Assembly: GCF_003515065.1 (NCBI RefSeq)
Contig: NZ_QXGH01000018.1
Location: 114,486-178,485 of the forward strand
DNA from: Nocardioides immobilis
Lineage (GTDB): Bacteria; Actinomycetota; Actinomycetes; Propionibacteriales; Nocardioidaceae
Reading direction: 5' to 3'
Length of the DNA stretch: 64,000 bases
The notes under the pieces are model-generated. The model did no database searches and had not been told where the DNA came from. It was given only the letters and a program-made list of their open reading frames with translations. Each line of letters opens with the position of its first letter. Positions within the stretch are counted from its first letter, which is position 1. A program made the translations under genes and the position numbers. This document shows, piece after piece, positions 15,647-23,191 of this stretch.

Positions 15647-17880
15647 GCGAACATCTGGCGACGTGCCCGCTGTGCGAGGTGGCCTGCGGGATCCGGGTCA
15701 AGGTCGAGGGCGACGAGATCGTCGGAATCCGTGGCGACGCCGACCATCCGGCGACGCGTGGGTTCATCTGCCCCAAGGGCACCGCGCTGCAGAGCCTGCA
15801 CCACGATCCCGACCGGCTGCGCGCTCCGCTGGTGCGACGCGGCGGGGAGTTGGTCGAGACGACCTGGGAGGACGCGTTCCGGTTCCTCGAGGAACGGCTC
15901 GCGCCGATCGTCGCCGAGGGCGGGCCCGACGCGGTCGCGTGGCACCTCGGCACCCCGCTCACCCACGACTACGGCACCTGGATCTACGGCAACCTGTCGT
16001 TGCGCCTGGCCGAGGCGAAGCAGGTCTACACGACGGCCACCGTCGACCACATGCCGATGATGACCGCGGCCGGGCTCATGTTCGGCGCGCGCGACACCAA
16101 CTCGTTCTCGAGTGCGGCACCCGATGTCGACGCCTGCCACCTGCTCGTCCTCGTGGGCTGCAACCCGCTGGTGTCCAACGCGACAGGCATCACCGCTCCG
16201 CGCGGACGACTCAAGGCCATCCAGGAGCGCGGTGGCCGGATCATCGTCATCGACCCGGCGCGCACCGCCACCGCTGAGCTGGCCGACCTCCACCTCGCCG
16301 TACGACCGGGCGGGGACGCCGCACTGCTCGCGGCCGTGGCCCAGGTGATCTTCGACGAGGGCCTCGACCGGCTCGACGTCCTCGGTCCCCACATCGCCGG
16401 CGCGGAGGAGCTCCGCACCGCGGTGGCCCCGTTCACGCCCGAGGCGGTGAGTGATCGCTGCGGCATCGCACCTGAGGTGATCCGGGAGCTGGCGCGCGAG
16501 ATGGCGAACGCTCCGTCCACGGCGATCTACGGACGGGTCGGCGCCATGACGCAGGAGTTCGGCACCGTGACGACCTGGTTCATGTACGCCCTCGCCGCGG
16601 TGACCGGCAACCTGGACCGGCCCGGCGGGACGCTCTTCCCGATGGGGGCGGCCGCGACCCACAACACGCGCGGCGTTGCCGGCCGCGGGGCGCCCTTCCC
16701 GACGGACCGCTGGCGGAGCCGCGTGGGCGGGCACCCCGAGGTCCTCGGCGAGCTCCCGGTGGGCGCGCTGGCCGACGAGATCCTCGCGGACGGCTCACCG
16801 ATCCGTGCCCTGATCACCATGGCCAGCAACGGCGCCCGCTCCGTGCCCGACAGCGCGCGCTACGAGGCCGCCGCCCGCCACGTCGAGCTGCTCGTCTCGG
16901 TCGACCACTACGTCAACGAGACCACGCGCCACGCCGACCTGATCCTGCCCCCGCCGTCGGCCGTCGAGCGCGACCACTACGACATCTTCTTCGAGCAGCT
17001 CGCCAGCCGGAACCACACGCGCTGGACCGACGCGGTGATGCCGCCTCCGCCCGACGCCTACTCCGAGCACGACATCCTGCTGGAGCTCACCGCCGTGCTG
17101 GGCGGGTTCGGCGACATGGATCGCGGGGTCATCGACGACATGCTGCTCTCCGCACTCGTCCACGACATCGTGGAGGAGCCCGGCAGCGTGCTGGCCGACC
17201 TCGACCCTCAGGACGTGCTCGCCGCGCTCGGCGACGTGCGCGGACCGCAGCGTGGTCTCGACCTCCTGCTGCGGGCCGGGCCGTACGGCGACCACTTCGG
17301 CCAGCGGCCCGGTGGCCTCACCCTGGACGAGCTCAAACGCCATCCGCACGGCATCGACCTGGGCCCGCTGCAACCCCGCCTGCCTGACGTGCTGCGGACG
17401 CCGTCGGGCCGCGTCGAGCTCGCGCCCGAACCGCTGGTGGCCGACCTGCGCCGGGTGTACGACGGGCTCGGCGACGACCCCGGCCTCGTCATCATCGGCC
17501 GCCGCCAGACCCGGTCGCTCAACTCCTGGATGCACAACGTCCCCGCCCTGATGCGCGGCCGCGACCGGTGCACGGTGCTGCTCCACCCCGACGACGCGAG
17601 CGCGCACGGTCTGGTCGACGGCGCCCGCTGCGAGATCTCGTCCGACGCCGGCGCCGTCGAGGCGACGGTCGAGGTCAGTGACGAGATCCGGCGCGGCGTG
17701 GTCAGCCTGCCGCACGGATGGGGCCACGAGGGGCCGGGACTGCAGCTCAGCGTCGCCGAGCAGCACCCCGGTGCCAACCTCAACGCGCTCACCGGACCGG
17801 GTGGCCTCGACGTCCCGTCGGGCACCGCGGCGTTCAGCGGCGTGCCGGTCGCGCTGCGCGCGCTCCCCACACCCGCCTGA
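15643..17880 (+). CDS. Molybdopterin (bis-MGD) oxidoreductase with N-terminal [4Fe-4S] cluster
   Basis: The 745-residue protein belongs to the DMSO-reductase superfamily. Its N-terminus binds [4Fe-4S] through C8, C11, C15 and C43 (CPLCEVACG, then GFICPKG). Molybdopterin-binding signatures follow, including GCNPLVSNATG and the C-terminal dinucleotide-binding domain (about 610-745). At the position where nitrate reductases and formate dehydrogenases carry a Mo-ligating Cys or Sec, the region reads TVDHMPMMTA with no Cys. There is no Tat signal, so it is cytoplasmic. No FeS or membrane subunit is adjacent. It is last in the operon, with ATGA overlap to the cupin. Possible roles are hydroxylation or transhydroxylation of a ring substrate; this is open. 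Confidence 0.83.
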   Translation: MSEHLATCPLCEVACGIRVKVEGDEIVGIRGDADHPATRGFICPKGTALQSLHHDPDRLRAPLVRRGGELVETTWEDAFRFLEERLAPIVAEGGPDAVAWHLGTPLTHDYGTWIYGNLSLRLAEAKQVYTTATVDHMPMMTAAGLMFGARDTNSFSSAAPDVDACHLLVLVGCNPLVSNATGITAPRGRLKAIQERGGRIIVIDPARTATAELADLHLAVRPGGDAALLAAVAQVIFDEGLDRLDVLGPHIAGAEELRTAVAPFTPEAVSDRCGIAPEVIRELAREMANAPSTAIYGRVGAMTQEFGTVTTWFMYALAAVTGNLDRPGGTLFPMGAAATHNTRGVAGRGAPFPTDRWRSRVGGHPEVLGELPVGALADEILADGSPIRALITMASNGARSVPDSARYEAAARHVELLVSVDHYVNETTRHADLILPPPSAVERDHYDIFFEQLASRNHTRWTDAVMPPPPDAYSEHDILLELTAVLGGFGDMDRGVIDDMLLSALVHDIVEEPGSVLADLDPQDVLAALGDVRGPQRGLDLLLRAGPYGDHFGQRPGGLTLDELKRHPHGIDLGPLQPRLPDVLRTPSGRVELAPEPLVADLRRVYDGLGDDPGLVIIGRRQTRSLNSWMHNVPALMRGRDRCTVLLHPDDASAHGLVDGARCEISSDAGAVEATVEVSDEIRRGVVSLPHGWGHEGPGLQLSVAEQHPGANLNALTGPGGLDVPSGTAAFSGVPVALRALPTPA

Positions 17881-17901
17881 CCCGGGTCCCGGGAGGCCCA
17901 G

Positions 17902-18897
17902 TCACCAGGCGAAGAGCACCTTGCCGGCCCGGCCGGTCTCGGCCGCGTGGGCCAAGGCGGCCTGGCACTGATCGAGCGTGTAGGTCGCCGTCACCGGCGC
18001 CTTCAGGACGCCGTCGCCGACGAGCGCGCCGAGTCGGGCGTACGCCGCGGCGACCTCCTCGCGTGGCGTCCTCTCGAGCCAGTGCATCTGCCAGAAGCCG
18101 CGGACGCGGATGTCGCGGAAGATCAGGTCGGCGGGACTCATGGCGACCGGACCTCCGCTCATCCCGCCGTAGCTCACCAGCGTGCTCCCCTGGGCGAGCC
18201 ACGGGACGAAGTCGGTCACCGCGTCCCCGGCAACCCCGTCGATGAGGAGGGAGATCCGGTCGTCGCCGAGGGCGTCGGCCACGTCGTCCGCGAACTGGGG
18301 GCCGGTGACGACGACCGCGTCGGCGCCCGCGGCGAGCAGGGCCGGCACCGCTTCGGGTCGCCGTACCAGGCTGAGACTGCGGAGGCCCGCCTGCCGGGCC
18401 AGCGCGACGACATAGCTGCCCACGGCCGAGCTGCCGCCGGTCTGGGCCACCCACGCACCGGGCGGGAGATCGACGAAGCTCCGCAGCAGCAGGTCCGCGG
18501 TCATGGGGTTGATGCCGAGCATCGCCATCTGCAGCGCGTCGGCATCGGGATCGACCGGTAGCGCATCGTCCGCCTCGACGGCGACCTGGTCCTGCCAGGT
18601 GCCGTGCCGGAGCGTCGGGACGATGAGGACCCGCTCGCCGACACGGGTCGGTGCGACCGCAGCGCCGACATCGATGATGCGACCGATGCCTTCGGTCCCC
18701 AGCTCGGCGGGCAGGCGCGGACGGTGTCCGTAGCGCCCCCGCATGAGCAGGAGGTCCGACGGGTTGATCGGCGCCGCCTCCATGGCGACGAGGACCTGAC
18801 CGGCCTCGGGCCGGGGAGCATCGCGCTCGACCAGCTCCACGACGGCCGCGGGCTTCCCGAAAGTGCTGATCTGCAGACTCTTCACTCTGACCTCCAT
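17902..18897 (-). CDS. Enoyl/quinone reductase of the MDR family (MECR-like)
   Basis: The 331-residue protein is a zinc-less medium-chain dehydrogenase: the start resembles mitochondrial enoyl reductases (PINPSDLLLMRGRYG, LGTEGIGRI), with the cofactor loop QTGGSSAVGSYVVALAR. It likely reduces a 2-enoyl thioester or enone with NADPH. ATG at 18897 was chosen over the longer frame because the family starts with a short strand just before VKSLQIS. It follows the crotonase gene (19001-19843) by 103 bp and is probably in the same unit. Confidence 0.8.
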   Translation of the reverse strand: MEVRVKSLQISTFGKPAAVVELVERDAPRPEAGQVLVAMEAAPINPSDLLLMRGRYGHRPRLPAELGTEGIGRIIDVGAAVAPTRVGERVLIVPTLRHGTWQDQVAVEADDALPVDPDADALQMAMLGINPMTADLLLRSFVDLPPGAWVAQTGGSSAVGSYVVALARQAGLRSLSLVRRPEAVPALLAAGADAVVVTGPQFADDVADALGDDRISLLIDGVAGDAVTDFVPWLAQGSTLVSYGGMSGGPVAMSPADLIFRDIRVRGFWQMHWLERTPREEVAAAYARLGALVGDGVLKAPVTATYTLDQCQAALAHAAETGRAGKVLFAW

Positions 18898-19000
18898 GGC
18901 AGCTGAGCGTGGCGGATGACGGGTGCGGAACGACCGCCGCGCACCCCGGTGCACCGACTGCTCGGGGTGCTCGAGGTGCGCGACGGACGTTCAGCAGTAC

Positions 19001-19843
19001 CTACATGCCGGTGCTGGGCGGGAACGGACCACTCTCGATGTAGTCGCGCCGCTTCTCGAGGGGGATCTCCAGGAACGCGAGGCAGGCCGCCTTGGCGTCG
19101 TCGGACTGCATGGCCTCCTGCCAGAACAGGCTCTCCATCTCGAGGCCGCTCTGGAGGTCGGTGTTGAATCCCTTGTAGATCGAGGCCTTCGCCTTCGCGA
19201 TGCCCATCGGGGGCAGGGTCGCGATCTCCTTGGCGATCTCGAGGGCGCGCGCCGGCGCGTCGTCGACGAGCTCGGAGGTGATGCCGAGCGACTGGGCCTC
19301 CTCCGGCGTCACGACCATGCCCCGCAGGATCATGTTGAGGGCCTTGCCCAGGCCGATGAGGCGCGAGAGCCGCTGGCTGCCGCCGGCGCCGGGGATGATG
19401 CCGAGACGGACCTCGGGCTGGCCGTACCGGTAGTCGCCGCGCTCCCCGATGCGGATGTCGCAGGCGAGCGCCATCTCCTGGCCCCCACCCATGGTGTCGC
19501 CGTTCATCGCCGCGATGGTCACCTTGGGCAGCGCCGCGATGCTGTCGAGGAGGGCCTTGAACTGGCGCACCACCTCGGCGGCGTACCGCGACGTCTCGGG
19601 CGACTTGATGATCAGCTCGTAGATCTCCTCGACGGAGAAGTGCGTCAGGAAGCCGGTCTCGTCGGGGCGGGACTGGAAGATCACCGCGCGGAAGCGTGGC
19701 TCCGCCATCACCGGCACCAGCTGTCCGAGCTCGCCGAGAGCGGTGACGTTGAGGTAGTTCAGGGGGTCGGCCGAGTAGGTCACGATGAGGACGCCGTCGG
19801 CCTCCTCCAGGGTGAAGAGCTCGGTGGATTCCGGCAGAGGCAT
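19001..19843 (-). CDS. Enoyl-CoA hydratase/isomerase (crotonase family)
   Basis: The 280-residue protein has the crotonase fold with an oxyanion-hole segment AAMNGDTMGGGQEMALACD and the second active-site region QPEVRLGIIPGAGGSQRL, including a Glu in PE. The N-terminus departs from the usual crotonase and lacks the typical A-x-GAD segment. ATG at 19843 is chosen because an upstream extension would run through the promoter. Promoter copy E lies 35 bp upstream. It probably hydrates an unsaturated CoA ester for the enoyl reductase next to it. Confidence 0.82.
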   Translation of the reverse strand: MPLPESTELFTLEEADGVLIVTYSADPLNYLNVTALGELGQLVPVMAEPRFRAVIFQSRPDETGFLTHFSVEEIYELIIKSPETSRYAAEVVRQFKALLDSIAALPKVTIAAMNGDTMGGGQEMALACDIRIGERGDYRYGQPEVRLGIIPGAGGSQRLSRLIGLGKALNMILRGMVVTPEEAQSLGITSELVDDAPARALEIAKEIATLPPMGIAKAKASIYKGFNTDLQSGLEMESLFWQEAMQSDDAKAACLAFLEIPLEKRRDYIESGPFPPSTGM

Positions 19844-19877
19844 AACAGACGCCTTTCGTCTTGATGGCTGTCCTTGC

Positions 19878-19941
19878 AGGCTAGGGAGGCCTGACGGAGC
19901 GCCCATAGAACGACTGCGCCTCGTCGTGGGACCTCCGCGCC
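19878..19941 (-). promoter_or_regulatory. Activator-dependent promoter, copy E
   Basis: On the minus strand: GGCG-N5-GTCCCA, 6 bp, GGCG-N5-GTTCTA, 22 bp, then a -10 box TAGCCT (19883-19878). It precedes the crotonase gene starting at 19843. Confidence 0.8.
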
Positions 19942-20052
19942 CGACCGGGAGACGGGCCGAGCACAGGTAGCTACCTGCGTAGTTCTGCGCTCGTCCGGGC
20001 GTGGTCCGCGGCGCACGATCGGATCATGCCTTCCGGTCGCCCAGTGGCTCGA

Positions 20053-21078
20053 TCACCGAGGCTGATCGCGCGCCGTGCGGCGCAGGTCCGAGGGTGACGT
20101 GCCGAACCACCGCTGCACCGCGCGCGTGAGGCTCGACTGCTCCCGCAGGCCGACCCGGACAGCGATCCGCGTGAACGCCAGGTCGGTGGTCGTGATCAGC
20201 TTCCGCGCTTGCTCGCGCCGCACCAGGTCGACCAGGTCTTTGAATCCGACCCCCTCGACGGCAAGCAGCCGCTGGAGCGTGCGCGGATGAAGACTCAGCA
20301 GGCGCGCAACCTTGGCCAGGTCCGGCTGGTCCGGTCCCGGCTGGCCCTCGAGGATCGCGGTGACCAGGTCGGAGACCGGCACCTCCTCGTGACCGAAGTG
20401 GCTCTCGAGGTAGTCGACCGCGATGTCGCGCAAGATCTCGTTGCCTCCGCTGACCGGCACGTCCAAGAGCTGTCGCGGCATCCGCAGAGCGGCGCGGTCA
20501 CAGTCGAAGGCGACCTCGGCCCCGAAGTGGTCGCGGTACGCCGTCTCGGGGGCGAGAGCGGGATGGGGAAGCTGGACCGAGCGGAGTCCGTACGACCCGC
20601 CGGTCACCAGCGTCACGACGCGGTGGACCATGCCGAGCCCGTAGTCGATCGCCTGCGGCGACGCGGTGCCGGTCGTGCTTGCGTAGCGGATCGCGAGGAC
20701 CCCAGGGTTGTCCAGCGGGTCCGGGATCACCTCGTGGGACAGCGCGGGACTGAGGACGGACAGGTAACGGCTCGCGCACTCCAGGGCCTCGCCGACCGTG
20801 CGAGAGTTCTCCATCGCGATCGCGAGTGGGCCCAGGACGTGGAGGTCCTGCTGGGCTGCCATCCGCAGGCCGAAGTCGGGGACGTCGAGCTGTGCCGCAG
20901 CATCCTCCAGGACCTTCTCCACCAGTCGCACGCTGACGAACGTGTCTTGCTGCGCCGTCAGCCGCTCGTCGACGCCGTACGCCGCGAGGAACTTCTCCCC
21001 CGGCCCGCCGACGCTCGTGACCACGGCGGGTAGGCCGCGCAGGATCGACGCGCGGATCGGGACGTCGCTGTCGCGCAA
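20053..21078 (-). CDS. AraC-family regulator with Arabinose-bd/OruR-type sensor domain
   Basis: About 341 residues. The N-terminal 200 residues resemble the ligand domain found in ArgR/OruR-like AraC proteins (LRMAAQQDLHVLGPLAIAMENSRTV). The C-terminal pair of HTHs is typical AraC (LAKVARLLSLHPRTLQRLL, then FGTSPSDLRR). The chosen start is TTG at 21078, which has AAGGA 7 bases upstream; GTG at 21141 is possible but has no ribosome site and would reach into the divergent gene. It shares a roughly 130-bp divergent control region with the second AraC gene. Confidence 0.8.
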   Translation of the reverse strand: MRDSDVPIRASILRGLPAVVTSVGGPGEKFLAAYGVDERLTAQQDTFVSVRLVEKVLEDAAAQLDVPDFGLRMAAQQDLHVLGPLAIAMENSRTVGEALECASRYLSVLSPALSHEVIPDPLDNPGVLAIRYASTTGTASPQAIDYGLGMVHRVVTLVTGGSYGLRSVQLPHPALAPETAYRDHFGAEVAFDCDRAALRMPRQLLDVPVSGGNEILRDIAVDYLESHFGHEEVPVSDLVTAILEGQPGPDQPDLAKVARLLSLHPRTLQRLLAVEGVGFKDLVDLVRREQARKLITTTDLAFTRIAVRVGLREQSSLTRAVQRWFGTSPSDLRRTARDQPR

Positions 21079-21209
21079 AGACAAATCCTTGTCGTGTGGG
21101 GGCAAGTAACCACTGTCACACCGAAGCAAACTACAGAGCACCTATGAAGTCGAGAGCTCCAGCACCAGACCGCCTCGACACCAGAGAGAGCAGCGAGCAG
21201 ACCGTGACC

Positions 21210-22166
21210 ATGACCCAGACCCAGACGATTCCCGAAGTCTCCCCCGCCATCTCGCACGAGGAGCGGGACTTCCGCTGGCGGATGGCCATCCATGACCGCC
21301 TGGCGAGCCTGAAGCTGAAGCCCACGAACCGGATCCAGGGTTACGGCTCCCACCAGGCGCGGGACATCGGCGACCTCCTCATCACCGACTGGCGCTGTCC
21401 GGACCTGGAGGGCGTCCGCGGTAAGACCATGGCCGACAAGGAAGCCGAGTCGGTGGTGCTGTTCATGGTGACCACCGGGCGGCAGATCGTGCAGACCCCG
21501 ACCGAGACCCTGGTGCTGCGGCCGGGCGCCCTCCTGCTAATGAGCACCCGGGCCACGGGCAGCGTCGTCATCCCCGACAAGGTCCGGAAGCGCACGGTGC
21601 GGGTCCCCCTGACGGCGCTCGCCCCGTACGACACGGGGCCGGGCGTCCCGGACTTCCTGTGCCTCGACACCAGCGCGAATCCGCTCGCCCGGCTGACCCA
21701 GGACTTCCTGAGCGGCGTGGACGCGCAGCTCGGTCAGATGTCGCCGCTCGACGTCGAGGCCGGCCGCAACGCCCTCCTGGTCCTGATCGCCGGGATGATC
21801 CGTTCCAGCCACACCCCGGACGTCAGCGAGACCGACTTCCTCCCGTTCCTCCGGCAGGAGCTGGAGAACTGGATCGCCGGCCACCTCAGCGAAGGTGCGA
21901 TCCGGGTGCGCGACCTCGCGGTCGCCCACAACGTCGCGCCGCGTACCGTCCACCGCGCGTTCGCCGCCACCGGCGACACCATGGGAGCCGTCGTACGGGC
22001 GCACCGCCTGGCCGCCGCGCGGAACGACCTGGTGCACACGTCCGCCTCGGTCGCGGCGATCGCACACCGGTGGGGATTCTGCGACGCGAGCCACCTCGGC
22101 CGCGAGTTCCGACGCGAGTTCTCGATGTCGCCGGGTGACTACCGCGCGGCTCACGGTATCGCGTGA
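21210..22166 (+). CDS. AraC/XylS-family activator (AraC_binding_2 type); candidate master regulator
   Basis: About 318 residues: an AraC-binding-like sensor domain (about 30-190) with LLMSTRATGSVVIPDKVRKRTV, then the paired HTH DNA-binding domain (IRVRDLAVAHNVAPRTVHRAF, and IAHRWGFCDASHLGREFRREF). This architecture is that of XylS, FeaR and NphR, activators of aromatic and aliphatic catabolism. The ATG at 21210 is preceded by GTG 21204 and ATG 21144, which are alternatives. The stop is 8 bp before promoter copy B. The direct-repeat promoters in this window have XylS-like geometry, which makes this the best candidate activator. Confidence 0.85.
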   Translation: MTQTQTIPEVSPAISHEERDFRWRMAIHDRLASLKLKPTNRIQGYGSHQARDIGDLLITDWRCPDLEGVRGKTMADKEAESVVLFMVTTGRQIVQTPTETLVLRPGALLLMSTRATGSVVIPDKVRKRTVRVPLTALAPYDTGPGVPDFLCLDTSANPLARLTQDFLSGVDAQLGQMSPLDVEAGRNALLVLIAGMIRSSHTPDVSETDFLPFLRQELENWIAGHLSEGAIRVRDLAVAHNVAPRTVHRAFAATGDTMGAVVRAHRLAAARNDLVHTSASVAAIAHRWGFCDASHLGREFRREFSMSPGDYRAAHGIA

Positions 22167-22173
22167 AACGCAT

Positions 22174-22237
22174 GGCGCGCCGGTTCCACAGCCTGTCGCG
22201 ATCGTTCTATGAGGCGTCCGTCACAGATCCGTACGTT
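22174..22237 (+). promoter_or_regulatory. Activator-dependent promoter, copy B
   Basis: GGCG-N5-GTTCCA, 6 bp, GTCG-N5-GTTCTA, 22 bp, then -10 box TACGTT (22232-22237). It begins 8 bp after the AraC stop codon and drives the hydrolase-to-thiolase operon. Confidence 0.8.
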
Positions 22238-22275
22238 CGTCCTGTCCGAGACCACGAGTGAAGGCGGCGCTGAAG

Positions 22276-23181
22276 ATGACCCGAGAAGACATTGAGTTCC
22301 CCGGCGAAGGTGGCATCACCCTCCGGGGCTGGTTCTACAAGGCCGAGGGTGCGACCGGCCCCGCTCCGGCCGTCGTGGTGACGCACGGCATGTCCGGCGT
22401 CAAGGAGATGCACCTCGACGACTACGCGCAGGTCTTCGCGGAGGCCGGCCTCAACGTCGTCGTGTACGACCACCGCAACTTCGGCGCGAGCGATGGCTCG
22501 CCCCGCCAGGAGAACGACCCGGTCCTGCAGCACCGCGACATCCGCAACGCGATCACCTACGCGACCACGCGTCCCGAGGTCGACGCCTCGAGGATCGGCG
22601 TGTGGGGCACCAGCTTCGCCGGCGGCCACGCGCTCGTCGTCGCCGCGATCGACAAGCGGGTGAAGGCCGTGGTCTCGCAGGTGCCGTTCATCTCGGGATC
22701 GCGCCAGCTGGCCCAGGCGGTCCGTCCCGACTTCATCCATCACGTGCGTGAGCAGTTCGACGGCGACCGGGCCAACCGGTTCGCCGGCGGCGAGCCCGCC
22801 ATGCTGGATGCCGTCACCCCGGACCCGACCCTCCCGGCGATGATGCCGTCCCTCGAGGCCTACGAGTGGTTCACCAAGACCTCCGCGGACCGGGCGCCCA
22901 GCTGGAAGAACCAGCTGACTGCGCGCAGTCTCGAGATGGCCTCCGAGTACGAGCCCGGCAGCTACATCAGCCGGATCGCGCCGACCCCGCTCCTGATGAT
23001 TGTCGCCGCCGAGGACGCGGACGCGCCGTACCAGCTCGCGCTGGAGGCCTACGAGGCGGCACGGGAGCCGAAGCAGATCATCGTCACCCCGGGCGGCCAC
23101 TTCGCCAACTACAGTGGCCCCGGCTTCGACCAGGCCGCCGCGGCCGCGCGCGACCACTTCGTCAAGCACCTCAGCGCCTGA
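22276..23181 (+). CDS. Alpha/beta hydrolase (dienelactone-hydrolase/peptidase S15-like)
   Basis: About 301 residues with a full alpha/beta-hydrolase core: VVTHGMSGVKE oxyanion strand, YDHRNFGASDG, nucleophile elbow GTSFAGGHA, an acid in AEDADAP and a late histidine GGHFANY. The family hydrolyses esters, lactones or C-C bonds. ATG 22276 has a better ribosome site (AAGGCGG) than GTG 22258. First gene of the operon that continues with acetoacetyl-CoA synthetase 10 bp downstream. Confidence 0.78.
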   Translation: MTREDIEFPGEGGITLRGWFYKAEGATGPAPAVVVTHGMSGVKEMHLDDYAQVFAEAGLNVVVYDHRNFGASDGSPRQENDPVLQHRDIRNAITYATTRPEVDASRIGVWGTSFAGGHALVVAAIDKRVKAVVSQVPFISGSRQLAQAVRPDFIHHVREQFDGDRANRFAGGEPAMLDAVTPDPTLPAMMPSLEAYEWFTKTSADRAPSWKNQLTARSLEMASEYEPGSYISRIAPTPLLMIVAAEDADAPYQLALEAYEAAREPKQIIVTPGGHFANYSGPGFDQAAAAARDHFVKHLSA

Positions 23182-23191
23182 TCAACAGACG

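Noticed and set aside
18917..18960. Possible eighth copy of the promoter element between the crotonase and the MDR gene (minus strand)
   Set aside because: A GCACCG/CGTTCC pair has the right spacing, but the second half-site and the -10 do not match; too degenerate to count.
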